Positions 25,111-34,335 of a stretch of DNA of 64,000 bases are shown here, in pieces. The position numbers and the translations under genes were made by a program. The stretch's first letter is position 1. Every line of letters begins with the position of its first letter. The stretch is from Gammaproteobacteria bacterium (GTDB lineage Bacteria > Pseudomonadota > Gammaproteobacteria > Enterobacterales > Alteromonadaceae): NCBI GenBank assembly GCA_018825965.1, contig JAHKAA010000043.1, positions 1 through 64,000 of the forward strand. Reading direction: 5' to 3'. The notes under the pieces were generated by a model. It had not been told where the DNA came from and did no database searches. It saw nothing but the letters and a program-made list of their open reading frames with translations.

Positions 25111-26283
25111 TTATTCCATAATGTTTGATAATAAATCCTGCAAAGTCATCTGTTTACGCTCTGTGATTAAAGATTGACCTAAGGCCAGTATTTGCTGCTG
25201 AGCCTGCTGTTTAAAGGGGCCGTCTTTTAGCTGTGTTAATTCTTCTGCTGCTGCCCAGCCGATAGTGCGGCGGATCAGCTCACAACCTGCGTAGCCTAAG
25301 GTATCCTGCCACAATTGCTGCAGGTACCAGTGCTGGTAAGATTCATTCTGAAAGCTCTGATCTGTGGTTTGCTTTTGCATCAGAGTACTGAACACAGAGG
25401 AGAATTCTTGCCAGAACAGCTCAATGTGGCTTAATAAGTAGTGGCGCTGAGGGCTTGCTCCGGTTTGTTCCTGAGTCAGCAGGTTTAAAATAACACTGGC
25501 CAAAAAAGTTCCGGTATCAAAACCTATGGGGCCATAGCAGCCGAATTCTGCGCCTATTATTTTATGCTGCTGATGATTGACTAACACATTGCCACAATGC
25601 AAATCTCCGTGCAGCAAGGCCTGAGGTTTGGCCAGAAAGCCTGCTTTTAGCCGGGCCACTTCGGCTTGCAGAGCTTCATTACGCCATAAGTCCCGGACTT
25701 GTGGCTGTTGCGCTAAACTCAGGCTGTTACGCTCATGGTTACAATAAGGGTCAGTAAATACCAAATCCTCAATCACTAAACAAAGTTCCGGATTATTAAA
25801 TTGTAGCTGTCTGGATTTTTTTACCGGGCCTGTTAAGACAAAGTCACTACTGTAAAAACTGGTATTGGCCAGATAACGGCCCAAATGCAGTCCCATATCT
25901 TGTGGGAATAGCCCTGTCCTGATGGCATCTCTCAAACTCATGCAATCAGATAAGTCTTCCAGTAGTAATGCACACAGCTCTGCATCATAAAATAAGACTT
26001 CTACCAGATAATCCGGACATACTTTGGCATGGTGTTTTAATAGATCCGCTTCAATTTTGGCCCTGTCTAAGCTGACGAGCCAGTGTTGGGTCAACTCTGA
26101 AGGTTCAGGCAAAGCCTGTTTAACAATAAGGCTGGTGCCTCTGTTATTTTTCACCCTGAACACCTGATTCAGGCCATCGTTTTTCAGTAGCTCAGTGGTT
26201 AATTGGCTATGGTCACCAAACAAATCGCTGTATTTGTCAGCGAATAATGCCGCTTCTTTTGGGGTTAAGACTTGGTAAGGCAT
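25111..26283 (-). CDS. mtnK: 5-methylthioribose kinase homologue with altered metal motif
   Basis: From the ATG at 26283 the product is 390 residues and aligns throughout with Klebsiella MtnK: TTELLKNDGLNQVFRV, VKQALPEPSE, LLLEDLSDCMSLRDA, ALLHGDLHCGNVLVN, EFGCYGPIGFDTGT and GCELIRRTIGWAA. MtnK phosphorylates methylthioribose in methionine salvage. In known MtnK the metal-binding DXE motif reads DAEFG; here it is GAEFG, so the Asp is Gly244. This may lower or change activity. The frame continues upstream to 26463, but that part overlaps the lipoprotein gene and a terminator. No mtnA or other salvage gene is adjacent. Confidence 0.85.
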   Translation of the reverse strand: MPYQVLTPKEAALFADKYSDLFGDHSQLTTELLKNDGLNQVFRVKNNRGTSLIVKQALPEPSELTQHWLVSLDRAKIEADLLKHHAKVCPDYLVEVLFYDAELCALLLEDLSDCMSLRDAIRTGLFPQDMGLHLGRYLANTSFYSSDFVLTGPVKKSRQLQFNNPELCLVIEDLVFTDPYCNHERNSLSLAQQPQVRDLWRNEALQAEVARLKAGFLAKPQALLHGDLHCGNVLVNHQQHKIIGAEFGCYGPIGFDTGTFLASVILNLLTQEQTGASPQRHYLLSHIELFWQEFSSVFSTLMQKQTTDQSFQNESYQHWYLQQLWQDTLGYAGCELIRRTIGWAAAEELTQLKDGPFKQQAQQQILALGQSLITERKQMTLQDLLSNIME

Positions 26284-26306
26284 CAGATAAAAGATCCATA
26301 AAAAGC

Positions 26307-26353
26307 AAAAGGCCATCATCGCAAACCCCTTGGGGTAGCACAATGGCCTTTTT
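26307..26353. terminator. Bidirectional hairpin between the lipoprotein gene and mtnK
   Basis: AAAAGGCCAT (26307-26316) pairs with ATGGCCTTTT (26343-26352); inside, CCCC and GGGG form a second stem. Read towards mtnK, a T-rich run follows the stem. It probably ends the lipoprotein transcript, but the inner loop is more elaborate than usual. Confidence 0.65.
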
Positions 26354-26386
26354 GTACTGCTGAACTTCAGTGTATGACGATGGGGC

Positions 26387-27199
26387 TTAAGGCTGCGCTT
26401 GTACTGCAGTAAAACGTGCCAAAGCTGCGGTACGGGCTTTATAAAACGCCAAACCTGAGTCACTCAGACTGTAATTGTCTATGCCCTGAATGGTACTGAG
26501 AAATTGATCTTCTACAGAGCCATTCAGACAGGCTTTTTGTGTGGTGGCCATGGGTTTAAACTCTAAGCGTAAACCTTCAGTCTCGTAAGCCCCGGTAAAC
26601 TGGTTACAGCCTGCAAAACCACTGACTCTGTGATCTGCAGTAAACTCCAGATAAGGCGTCATATCGGGTTCTGTCGCCTGAACCGCTTGCCCCATTAACT
26701 CGGTAAGTTTCCAGCGAACTCCAGTCAGTTCGACTTGCGTTTGCTGAGCTTGCTTGTTCAGTTTGTAATTTTCCGCTAAATCACCAGTGATGACCTGACC
26801 AGCCATATCCAGTTGAAACAGCTGATTTTCTCCCACTTTGTACAAAGCCGGACCTTCTTTCTGATCCAGCAACTGAATCACTGAACCCTTAGCATCCCAT
26901 TCAAAAGTACCTTGTTGCTGTATAGCATCGCCTTCTTTCCCCAGATAAGTAGTACTGAGCAGATAGCTGTTATCCATATTCAGTGTTAACAGGGTGTCTA
27001 TCCCTTCGCAGTCGGCACAAGGCACTACGCCTCTGTATGTTCCTGCCCAGTCCAGAGAATTCTTGCTGTTATGCTGATCGACCAGAGTTTCTGCTTTGGC
27101 TGGTTCAGCAGGTGTTGTTGCTGACTGCTCCGTGGGGGCAGGCCCGCACGCTGCCAATACTAACCAGGTGGTCAGACACAATATCAGGGGTTTAGACAT
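26387..27199 (-). CDS. Lipoprotein with NlpE-like and META (HslJ-like) domains
   Basis: The start at 27199 has AAGGAG ideally placed and gives MSKPLILCLTTWLVLAAC, a lipoprotein signal with lipobox LAAC. Residues of about 45-140 resemble the NlpE N-terminal domain, including the CxxC in VPCADCEGID. Residues of about 155-265 are a META/HslJ domain (WKLTELMGQ, SGFAGCNQFTGAY, TTQKACLN). NlpE in E. coli senses surface contact and copper and signals to Cpx; HslJ is linked to heat and novobiocin response. The fusion predicts an outer-membrane lipoprotein with envelope-stress links. It is monocistronic by appearance, with a terminator behind it. Confidence 0.87.
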   Translation of the reverse strand: MSKPLILCLTTWLVLAACGPAPTEQSATTPAEPAKAETLVDQHNSKNSLDWAGTYRGVVPCADCEGIDTLLTLNMDNSYLLSTTYLGKEGDAIQQQGTFEWDAKGSVIQLLDQKEGPALYKVGENQLFQLDMAGQVITGDLAENYKLNKQAQQTQVELTGVRWKLTELMGQAVQATEPDMTPYLEFTADHRVSGFAGCNQFTGAYETEGLRLEFKPMATTQKACLNGSVEDQFLSTIQGIDNYSLSDSGLAFYKARTAALARFTAVQAQP

Positions 27200-27405
27200 A
27201 AAAAATCTCCTTATTTCTGGTGATACAAATCTTTGCATTTCGTAGCAGTTTAAAGGTGTTGGGCTTTACCAAAACTGAATTAACCGGAAAAAAACAGCCT
27301 CAACCTATATTCACAACCACTGGTCACAGCAGGCTGGAGTGCATTGATGACACTGTTAGACTTTTAGTGAATTGCTATCTTATCCATAAAAAGTAGAGCA
27401 GCGGA

Positions 27406-30400
27406 ATGAACTTAACCCGAGCCAGTATAAAAAATCCTGCGGCCATTGTAGTGGTCAGCCTGATTATGGTGTTATTTGGTTTGCTGGCAGTGGCTAAATT
27501 GCCCGTTCAGCTTTTGCCTTCCATAGAACAACCACAAATTTTTATCCAGAATGGCTGGCGTGCGGCAGCACCTGAAGAAATGGAGTCCACTATTATTGAA
27601 CCGCAGGAAGCGGCGCTCCGCACTGTGCCTGGTGTAACAGAAAGCAGCAGCTTTATTGGTGCTGGTTTTGGTTTTATTACCCTGACCTTTGATGTGGGGC
27701 AGGATATGCAGCAGGCCATGCTGAATGTGATCAATGCGCTGAATCAGGCACCGCCTCGTCCAAGGGAAGCTGCTGAACCAGTTGTCTCATTGAACAGTGG
27801 TACAGGTCCTGTCGCCAGTTTGTTGATCCGTAAGTTAAATGAAGACGCTGATGCAGACTTTACCGCCTTGCAACCTGTGATTGATGATGTGGTTTATCCA
27901 AGATTAAAAGCCATAGCTGGTGTGTCACAGGTTGATTTAGCCAGCCGCAGGGCAAAAGAGCTGCATATAGTATTTGACCCTTATCGGCTGGCGGCTATGG
28001 GGTTGTCTGTTGATCAATTAAGTTCCCGCATTGGCAGGGCCGGTAATGTGACAGGGGGCTTTGCCGAAGTGGGGCGGCGTGAATACACTGTGCGTTTTGT
28101 CGGCCAGTACGAGCCTGCCCACTACGAGCAAATGGTGGTGGCCTATCAGAACGACAGGCCAGTGTATTTGCATGAAGTGGCCGAAGTGCGGGTTGAATAC
28201 GCCGAACAGGCAGGTTTTACCAAACGTAATGGTTTTCCTGCGTATTATCTGACGTTACAGCGTGCAGCAGGTTCCAATACAGTCGAAATTCTTGACCATG
28301 TGAATAGAGAAATCGCTGATTTAAATCAACATGAGCTGAAAAATAAAGGCATTGAAATAGTGCTGAGTTTTGATGCTTCAGTACACATCAAAAGAGCCAT
28401 AGAGCTGGTGAATGGCAATCTGGTGTTGGGTATAGTGCTGGCGCTGGTTATTCTTTACCTGTTTTTACGCGGCTGGCAAGCAACGCTGCTGATTGGTTTA
28501 ACTATTCCGGTTTCGTTAATGATGTCCATTATGGCGCTGGATTTATTTGGCCGTTCACTGAATGTAGTGTCTTTGGCTGGTCTGGCTTTTGCGGTAGGTA
28601 TGGTGTTGGACGCTGCCATCATAGTGCAGGAAAACATAGTGCGGTTGTTACAGCAGGGGCTGGCACTGCAGCAGGCTGTAAAAAAAGGCACAGCTCAGGT
28701 CAGCAGTGCGCTTTGGGCTTCCACAGCCACTACAGTCGCTATTTTTGTACCAGTTCTGTTTATGCAAGGCGTCGAAGGTCAGATGTTTTACGATTTGGCG
28801 CTTACGCTGGCGGTGGCTGTGATGGCCTCTTTGCTGGTGGCCTTAACTGTATTGCCTGTTGCCTCATTATTCTGGTTAAAACCGCACGCCAGTGCTGTGA
28901 CTTCTGCTTTTTTCTGGCAAAAACTAGCCAGACGTTTTTGCCGTTTCACTCAGAGCCGCAAGCTGGCATTAGGCTGGGTGCTCCTTTTTGTGCCCGGAGC
29001 TGTGTTACTGGCAGCCTTATTGTTACCTAAAGCCGACTTTTTGCCCCAGGCTTCTATTGATACGGTCTTTTCGGGTTTCTCCTTACCACCAGGGGCCAAT
29101 ATGCAGGTATTGGAGCAAGAAATTGGTGATCTACTGGTGGCTCGTCTGCGGCCTTATTACCAGGACAAAAAATACCCGGCAATCAAAGGCTATAACTTGT
29201 CGATCAACAGAGGTTTTAATGTCTTGTTTGTTTATGCTGAAGATCCGGACAGTATCGACGATATGATTAAACTGCTGCGCGAAGAGATCCTGGTGGGGCT
29301 GCCTGACACCCGTTCTTTTAGTGTGCAGGGGTCGTTGTTTAACTTTGGATTTGGCAGTGGCCGCGAGTTAAATCTGGATTTCCAGGGGCCTGATGTGCCG
29401 CAGTTGATGGCGCAAGCTGCGGCAGCTATGCCAAAAATAGAAAAATTATTGCCTGGCGCTACAGTGCGGCCTGTGCCTGATTTAGCCTTAGCTCAGCCTG
29501 AATTACGTTTAACGCCTGATGAAAACCGTATAGCCCAGAGTGGAGTAGATCGTTTTACTGTTGCCAATATGGTGCGTGCAGTCACAGACGGTATTTACAT
29601 AGGTGAATACTTTGATGGCAACGAACGGATGGACATTATTCTTAAAGGCCAGAGCTGGCAAACACCAGAGCAATTAACTGCCATACCTTTATATACACCT
29701 GGTGCCGGTGGTCAGACGTTGGGCCAGCTCAGCGAGCTGACTTACACCACAGGACCTACGTCTTTGCAGCGGATCAATGGCCTGCGAACCATCAGTCTGC
29801 AAGTAACACCTCCAGCCACTATGCCACTGGATGAAGCAATGCAGATCCTACAGCGCGACTTGATGACTACATTACGTGAATCAATGCCAGCTCAGAGTTC
29901 AGTACAATTCCGGGGTAATGCCGATAGGTTGTCTCATGCCATGACAGAAATGGGCAAAAATTTTGCAGTGGCAGTGTTTATTCTGTTCCTGCTGATGGCC
30001 GCTTTGTTTCGCTCAGCCAAAGACAGTGTACTGGTGGTTCTGGCTATGCCTATGGCCATTCTGGGTGGTGTAGTAGCGCTGCGTTTATTAAATCTGGTGA
30101 CTTTTCAGTCGCTGGACCTGCTGACCATGATTGGTTTTGTGATCCTGCTTGGACTGGTAGTGAACAATGCTATTTTATTAGTGGATCAGTGCAGGCAAAG
30201 CCAAAGGGAAGGATGTTCTGTGGATCAAGCCTTGTATCAGGCCATTTTAACCCGCGCCAGGCCCATTTTTATGAGCACCTTAACCAGTATATTTGGCATG
30301 TTGCCGCTGGTACTGGTACCTGGTGTTGGCTCAGAAATTTACCGGGGTTTAGCTGCGGTCATAGTGGGCGGTATGGCTTTTAGTATGTTGTTCAGTCTGG

Positions 30401-30489
30401 TGTTGATCCCGGCGTTGTTACGTTTAACCTCGACAGTTCAGCGCACTGAACGTGCGACCCCTTCTTTGGAGATCTCTGATGCAGCTTAA
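27406..30489 (+). CDS. RND efflux transporter permease
   Basis: The 1027-residue product has the AcrB/MexB-type layout: membrane segment 1 at about 12-30, a large periplasmic loop, segments 2-6 (about 335-500, with GMVLDAAIIVQENIVRL carrying the proton-relay acid), a second loop, and segments 8-12 (about 860-1010). It would pump drugs, dyes or metabolites from the inner membrane or periplasm outward using the proton gradient. Its stop overlaps the adaptor gene start by 11 bases. The order permease then adaptor is opposite to acrAB. No outer-membrane channel gene accompanies the pair. Confidence 0.94.
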   Translation: MNLTRASIKNPAAIVVVSLIMVLFGLLAVAKLPVQLLPSIEQPQIFIQNGWRAAAPEEMESTIIEPQEAALRTVPGVTESSSFIGAGFGFITLTFDVGQDMQQAMLNVINALNQAPPRPREAAEPVVSLNSGTGPVASLLIRKLNEDADADFTALQPVIDDVVYPRLKAIAGVSQVDLASRRAKELHIVFDPYRLAAMGLSVDQLSSRIGRAGNVTGGFAEVGRREYTVRFVGQYEPAHYEQMVVAYQNDRPVYLHEVAEVRVEYAEQAGFTKRNGFPAYYLTLQRAAGSNTVEILDHVNREIADLNQHELKNKGIEIVLSFDASVHIKRAIELVNGNLVLGIVLALVILYLFLRGWQATLLIGLTIPVSLMMSIMALDLFGRSLNVVSLAGLAFAVGMVLDAAIIVQENIVRLLQQGLALQQAVKKGTAQVSSALWASTATTVAIFVPVLFMQGVEGQMFYDLALTLAVAVMASLLVALTVLPVASLFWLKPHASAVTSAFFWQKLARRFCRFTQSRKLALGWVLLFVPGAVLLAALLLPKADFLPQASIDTVFSGFSLPPGANMQVLEQEIGDLLVARLRPYYQDKKYPAIKGYNLSINRGFNVLFVYAEDPDSIDDMIKLLREEILVGLPDTRSFSVQGSLFNFGFGSGRELNLDFQGPDVPQLMAQAAAAMPKIEKLLPGATVRPVPDLALAQPELRLTPDENRIAQSGVDRFTVANMVRAVTDGIYIGEYFDGNERMDIILKGQSWQTPEQLTAIPLYTPGAGGQTLGQLSELTYTTGPTSLQRINGLRTISLQVTPPATMPLDEAMQILQRDLMTTLRESMPAQSSVQFRGNADRLSHAMTEMGKNFAVAVFILFLLMAALFRSAKDSVLVVLAMPMAILGGVVALRLLNLVTFQSLDLLTMIGFVILLGLVVNNAILLVDQCRQSQREGCSVDQALYQAILTRARPIFMSTLTSIFGMLPLVLVPGVGSEIYRGLAAVIVGGMAFSMLFSLVLIPALLRLTSTVQRTERATPSLEISDAA

Positions 30490-31546
30490 TACATTGGTTT
30501 TAACCGCAGTTTTGTTTTATTCCACTGCTCTTATAGCGCAAACGCCACCAGAAAAAGTGGTCAGTGTAGCGCAAGTGCAACAACAGGTGATGTTGCCTCA
30601 TACTATGGTGACAGCTCAGGTGCAAAGCCGTTACCAGGCTGACGTGAGCGCTGGTGTCGAAGGCCGTTTATTATGGTTGGCTGAGCCAGGCGCTCAGATT
30701 AAACAGGATGAAGTGATAGCCAGGCTGGACATCACCCCTTTGCAATTGCGGGTGGATGAAATGAATGCCCGTATCAGCAGGGCAGATATTCAGTGGCGGC
30801 GTTTGCAAAAAGACACAGCCAGGCTGTCAGAGCTGAGCAAAAACAATAGTGTGGCTTTAACCCAGTTGGATCAAATCAGTGCTGAGCGCGACAGCGCTGA
30901 AGCTGAACTGAAATTACTGCGGGCTCAACTGGCGCAACTGCAGGATCAAATCAACCGCAGCTCAGTCAAAGCACCTTTTGCCGGAGTGGTGGCGCAACGT
31001 TTTCATCAGCACGGAGAAGATATCAGCAGAACCGACGCTTTGGTGCGGTTGGTGAATTTAAATGATCTGGAAGTTGTTGTGTTTGCGCCGCTGAAATATG
31101 CCGCATTTTTACAGCATAATCAGTTGCTGCAGGTATTTCACAGTGGAGGTGAAAGCCAGTTGCCAGTACGTAATCTGATCCCTGTGTCTGATATGCGTTC
31201 GCAAACCTTTGAAGCCCGGATTAAAGTGCCGCAACAATTACTGGCGAACTTTCAGGTGGGACAACTTGTTTCTGTCGCAGTACCCACGGCTTTGGCCCGT
31301 CAGCAGTTGTTGGTGCCACGGGACGCTGTGGTGGTAAAAAGTGAAGGTCAGTTTGTGTTTGTGGTAGATCACGAACAAAAAGCCCAGCAAAAGGCGGTGT
31401 TGTTAGGACAGGGCATGGGCAAACTGATAGCTGTAGATGCAGAGCTGTCGGCCGGTGAACACATAGTGATACGGGGTGGCGACACCTTAACCCAGGGGGA
31501 CAAAGTTAAGGTGTTAACCGACCAGGAGTTTCCGGTAAAAACCTAA
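30479..31546 (+). CDS. RND efflux periplasmic adaptor subunit
   Basis: The ATG at 30479, behind GGAG, gives MQLNTLVLTAVLFYSTALIAQ, a signal peptide of about 21 residues. The 355-residue product shows the membrane-fusion protein layout: lipoyl halves (SAGVEGRLLWLAEPGAQI and SSVKAPFAGVVAQRF) around an alpha-helical hairpin of about 95-160, then beta-barrel and membrane-proximal parts. It would join the permease upstream to a TolC-type channel. The gene overlaps the permease by 11 bases and converges on creA with a 4-base overlap of stop codons. Confidence 0.92.
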   Translation: MQLNTLVLTAVLFYSTALIAQTPPEKVVSVAQVQQQVMLPHTMVTAQVQSRYQADVSAGVEGRLLWLAEPGAQIKQDEVIARLDITPLQLRVDEMNARISRADIQWRRLQKDTARLSELSKNNSVALTQLDQISAERDSAEAELKLLRAQLAQLQDQINRSSVKAPFAGVVAQRFHQHGEDISRTDALVRLVNLNDLEVVVFAPLKYAAFLQHNQLLQVFHSGGESQLPVRNLIPVSDMRSQTFEARIKVPQQLLANFQVGQLVSVAVPTALARQQLLVPRDAVVVKSEGQFVFVVDHEQKAQQKAVLLGQGMGKLIAVDAELSAGEHIVIRGGDTLTQGDKVKVLTDQEFPVKT

Positions 31547-32010
31547 GGTGTTTTTACTGCAGGAGCTTGCCAGGCCGCAGTGCCCCAGAGTGGCACGCTG
31601 GTCAGCGAATGTTTGTAGCTTCCGGTTGTTTCTTTGGTGGAGTAAGACAAATACAATAAGGTCTGGCTGCTGCTGTCCAGAATACGGCGGATTTTTAAGT
31701 GCTTAAATAAAATACTTTTGGATGTGCTGAAAATCACTTCGCCGTTTTTGGATTTATCGATGTCCTTCAGCATAGCGGCGGTGATTTCACCGGTTTGACG
31801 GCAGGCAATAGACATATCGGACGGGTCTGCAAAATCCAGATTGGCTTCAACATGGCTGATATGGCAAGTGACACCAGGGATTTTCGGGTCGTCAAAGGTC
31901 TGAATTTTAATATCTTTGGTGGTAAATAAACCTAAGCTGACATCTGCCACTTCTTTATCAGAACATGCCACCAGACCCAAAGCGGTAAAAACCAAAAGCC
32001 ATTTTTTCAT
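31543..32010 (-). CDS. creA: CreA-family lipoprotein
   Basis: The 155-residue product begins with a lipoprotein signal, MKKWLLVFTALGLVACS, and contains the CreA hallmarks FDDPKIPGVTCHISHVEANL and DPSDMSIACRQTG, plus a conserved Cys pair (in VTCH and IACRQ). CreA proteins are small envelope proteins of unknown biochemical role. Family members in enterobacteria lack a strict lipobox; the VACS here suggests lipid anchoring. Its stop TAG overlaps the stop TAA of the RND adaptor on the other strand. slyD ends upstream on the same strand, 62 bases away. Confidence 0.9.
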   Translation of the reverse strand: MKKWLLVFTALGLVACSDKEVADVSLGLFTTKDIKIQTFDDPKIPGVTCHISHVEANLDFADPSDMSIACRQTGEITAAMLKDIDKSKNGEVIFSTSKSILFKHLKIRRILDSSSQTLLYLSYSTKETTGSYKHSLTSVPLWGTAAWQAPAVKTP

Positions 32011-32072
32011 TAGTCAGTCATCCTTTTTAGCCTTGAGAACAAAACGGAGCCTTGCGACTCCGTTGATTCTGT

Positions 32073-32558
32073 TTAGTGTCCGGCGTGGCCGTCTAAACCA
32101 TGCACATGGCCATGGGCCAGTTCTTCGTCTGTCGCATCGCGGACTAAAATCACTTCCACATCAAAGGTCAGGTCGATACCTGACAGTGGGTGATTACCGT
32201 CTACAACTACTTCGTCTTCTGTTACGTCTAACACAATAACAGATTGCTCACGGCCGTCCGGGCCTGCAGCGCGAAAACGCATGCCAACCTGTACATCCAT
32301 GCCTTCGAATAAATTACGTGGCACCGCCTGAGTTAACTCATCATGACGCTCGCCGTACGCTTCTGCTGCTGGTACTTCAGCTTTGAACTTGTCGCCGACA
32401 GTTTTACCTAATAAAGCCTGCTCTAAACCGTGAATTAAAGCGCCTGTACCAAAAATAAATACCAGCGGTTCTCCGCCAGCTGAACTATCTAATTCGTTGC
32501 CTGCTTTGTCAGCCACAGTGTAATGAATGGCGACTACTTTTTCTGCTTGTATGCTCAT
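32073..32558 (-). CDS. slyD: FKBP-type peptidyl-prolyl isomerase / metallochaperone
   Basis: The 161-residue product has the SlyD layout: a split FKBP domain (VVAIHYTVADKAG, PLVFIFGTGALIHGLEQAL) with an insert-in-flap chaperone domain (about 70-120) and a His-rich tail (HGHVHGLDGHAGH) for metal binding. SlyD speeds prolyl isomerisation, binds unfolded chains and delivers nickel. The His tail is shorter than in E. coli. ygfZ lies 11 bases upstream on the same strand, so the two may be cotranscribed. Confidence 0.94.
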   Translation of the reverse strand: MSIQAEKVVAIHYTVADKAGNELDSSAGGEPLVFIFGTGALIHGLEQALLGKTVGDKFKAEVPAAEAYGERHDELTQAVPRNLFEGMDVQVGMRFRAAGPDGREQSVIVLDVTEDEVVVDGNHPLSGIDLTFDVEVILVRDATDEELAHGHVHGLDGHAGH

Positions 32559-32569
32559 GCAAACCTCAG

Positions 32570-33544
32570 TTACGCGAGTGAATAGGGCAAAGGTGATATA
32601 ACTACAACCGATGCATCCGGAGTTGCTAATCGCAGTGGATCAGCTGGGTTGATATCGTTCGGTAACACCGCCAACACCCAAAGTTGCCCCTGAATATTCA
32701 CCGCATTAATGACCTGGCCAACCCGACGCCAGTTTTCCGACCATTGTACTTCAATATCTGTGCCGCTGGCCGGAGTTTCCTCAGTTTGACCTTTGAGGAT
32801 GTACGCAGCTCTTTTATTTTTACCCAGATATTTCATCCGGGCCACAGTTTCCTGCCCTATGTAACAGCCTTTGGTAAAACTAATAGCATCCAGAGCCTGT
32901 AAATTCAGCATCTGTGGCACAAATTCGCCAATGACAGCCTGCTCTAAATAGGACAAGCCTTGCTGAATATGCTGAGCTAGCCACAAGGTTGGAGCGGCCA
33001 ATTCGGCAGATTGTTCCGCCAATAGTTGCCGGGCCTGGTCAAAATCCAGCACTAACAGGTAATGTTCGTCGGCTAAACGCATCAGTTTACCGCCTGGTAC
33101 TGAACTTAGCTGACCCACAGAGGCCGGCTGCACATAACCCAGTTTATTCAGTAAAGTTGCAGTGTCAGAGCCACTGATACCTAAAATCGCCAGACTGTCA
33201 TGACCTGCTTCAAAACTGACTTTGGAAAAGACGCCAAACTTTTTCAACTGAGTGGAAGAGGCTTGTAATTCGTCACGAAAGCCGATGTACCATAAGTTTT
33301 CGCCATCGGCACATAAATGAAACTGAGCCCACATTTTACCTTTGGCATCACAATGTGCGCCACGCAGAAAATTTTCCGCTGTCAGCGTATTCAGATCTGC
33401 GGTCACCTGACCCTGCAGGTATTTACGACTGTCCGGCCCTGTAATAATCAGGCTTTCAAAGCCGGGTAAGGGGCTGATAAAGGCGCCTTGGACTGAAGTT
33501 GATAAAGAGGCGAGTTGATCGGCACTGATCCAGGATGCTTGCAT
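32570..33544 (-). CDS. ygfZ: tRNA-modifying / Fe-S maintenance protein YgfZ
   Basis: The 324-residue folate-binding protein of the GcvT-like fold carries the hallmark KGCYIGQETVARMKYLG (about 223-239) with the essential Cys. YgfZ helps make or repair Fe-S proteins such as MiaB and uses tetrahydrofolate. It is divergent from sdhE, exactly as in E. coli where ygfZ faces ygfY-ygfX. The promoter of both lies in the 115 bases between them. Confidence 0.95.
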   Translation of the reverse strand: MQASWISADQLASLSTSVQGAFISPLPGFESLIITGPDSRKYLQGQVTADLNTLTAENFLRGAHCDAKGKMWAQFHLCADGENLWYIGFRDELQASSTQLKKFGVFSKVSFEAGHDSLAILGISGSDTATLLNKLGYVQPASVGQLSSVPGGKLMRLADEHYLLVLDFDQARQLLAEQSAELAAPTLWLAQHIQQGLSYLEQAVIGEFVPQMLNLQALDAISFTKGCYIGQETVARMKYLGKNKRAAYILKGQTEETPASGTDIEVQWSENWRRVGQVINAVNIQGQLWVLAVLPNDINPADPLRLATPDASVVVISPLPYSLA

Positions 33545-33659
33545 ATAGGTAAGTCTCTTAGAATACTAAGAGGATCATTGGGGGATTTGGCCAAAAGCTC
33601 AACCCCTCTATGGTTTTTTTGTTAGAATCCGGCCAGTATCATCAAAAGGAAAGCAGTAT

Positions 33660-33911
33660 ATGACTGAATTAATGGGCAAACCCCGCCTGCGTTGGGCCTG
33701 CCGTCGTGGCATGCTGGAGCTGGATGTTTTGTTGGCGCCTTTTGTTGAAGAAGGCTATGACGCTTTAACAGATACACAAAAATATACCTTTGAAGCTTTG
33801 TTGGCCTGTGACGACCCGGATTTGTTCGCCTGGTTTATGGGGCATGGAAAGTCAACGGATCCAGAGCTGCAGGCAATGGTGAATATCATTGTTAACAGAG
33901 TACGGGTATAA
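33660..33911 (+). CDS. sdhE: FAD assembly factor SdhE (antitoxin CptB family)
   Basis: The 83-residue helical protein has the RGMLELD motif (about 16-22, RGxxE), known to be needed for attaching FAD to succinate dehydrogenase and fumarate reductase flavoproteins. AAAGGAAAG lies just upstream of the ATG. Its 3' end overlaps the start of ygfX, matching the ygfY-ygfX pair of E. coli, where the two have also been described as a toxin-antitoxin pair. Confidence 0.95.
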   Translation: MTELMGKPRLRWACRRGMLELDVLLAPFVEEGYDALTDTQKYTFEALLACDDPDLFAWFMGHGKSTDPELQAMVNIIVNRVRV

Positions 33912-34335
33912 CCTTAGTTTTATTCCATCCCGCATGCGCCGGATAGTTTATCTGGCGCAGAGTGTCCTGATCCTGCTTATTTTTTTACTTCAGCCTTTTT
34001 ATGCCCTCTGGTGGCTGCTGCTTTGGCCCTGGCTGTTTTTCTGTTTTTATCAGCTGTTACGGCAGTGGCAAGAACCCGTCAAAGCGCGTTTATTGTTTTT
34101 AACTGAAAAAGGCCAGCTGAAATGGTGGCAGGATGAACTGCCGGCAGGGCAGTTGTCGGCCGGCTCTTTGGTGTCGCAACTGGGAATCTGGTTACGCTGG
34201 CAGGATACAACACAACAACCCAGGCAATTATGGGTCTACCGGGATAATTTATCTGAAGAGCATTTTCGCAGCCTGGCACGGGTATGCCAGACCGTAAAAT
34301 GGCAGCAACAAACAGGTTCTGTGAACCGGCGTTAG
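33889..34335 (+). CDS. ygfX: YgfX-family membrane protein
   Basis: The 148-residue product has two adjacent membrane segments (about 18-34 and 38-54) and a soluble beta-rich tail ([33 protein letters not shown]), like E. coli YgfX/CptA. The TTG start at 33889 lies inside sdhE; a later ATG at 33934 would cut the conserved start of the family. YgfX is required for flavin-dependent prodigiosin and growth traits with SdhE in Serratia and was described as a cytoskeleton-inhibiting toxin in E. coli. Its stop overlaps the stop of nadB on the other strand. Confidence 0.82.
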   Translation: MLTEYGYNLSFIPSRMRRIVYLAQSVLILLIFLLQPFYALWWLLLWPWLFFCFYQLLRQWQEPVKARLLFLTEKGQLKWWQDELPAGQLSAGSLVSQLGIWLRWQDTTQQPRQLWVYRDNLSEEHFRSLARVCQTVKWQQQTGSVNRR

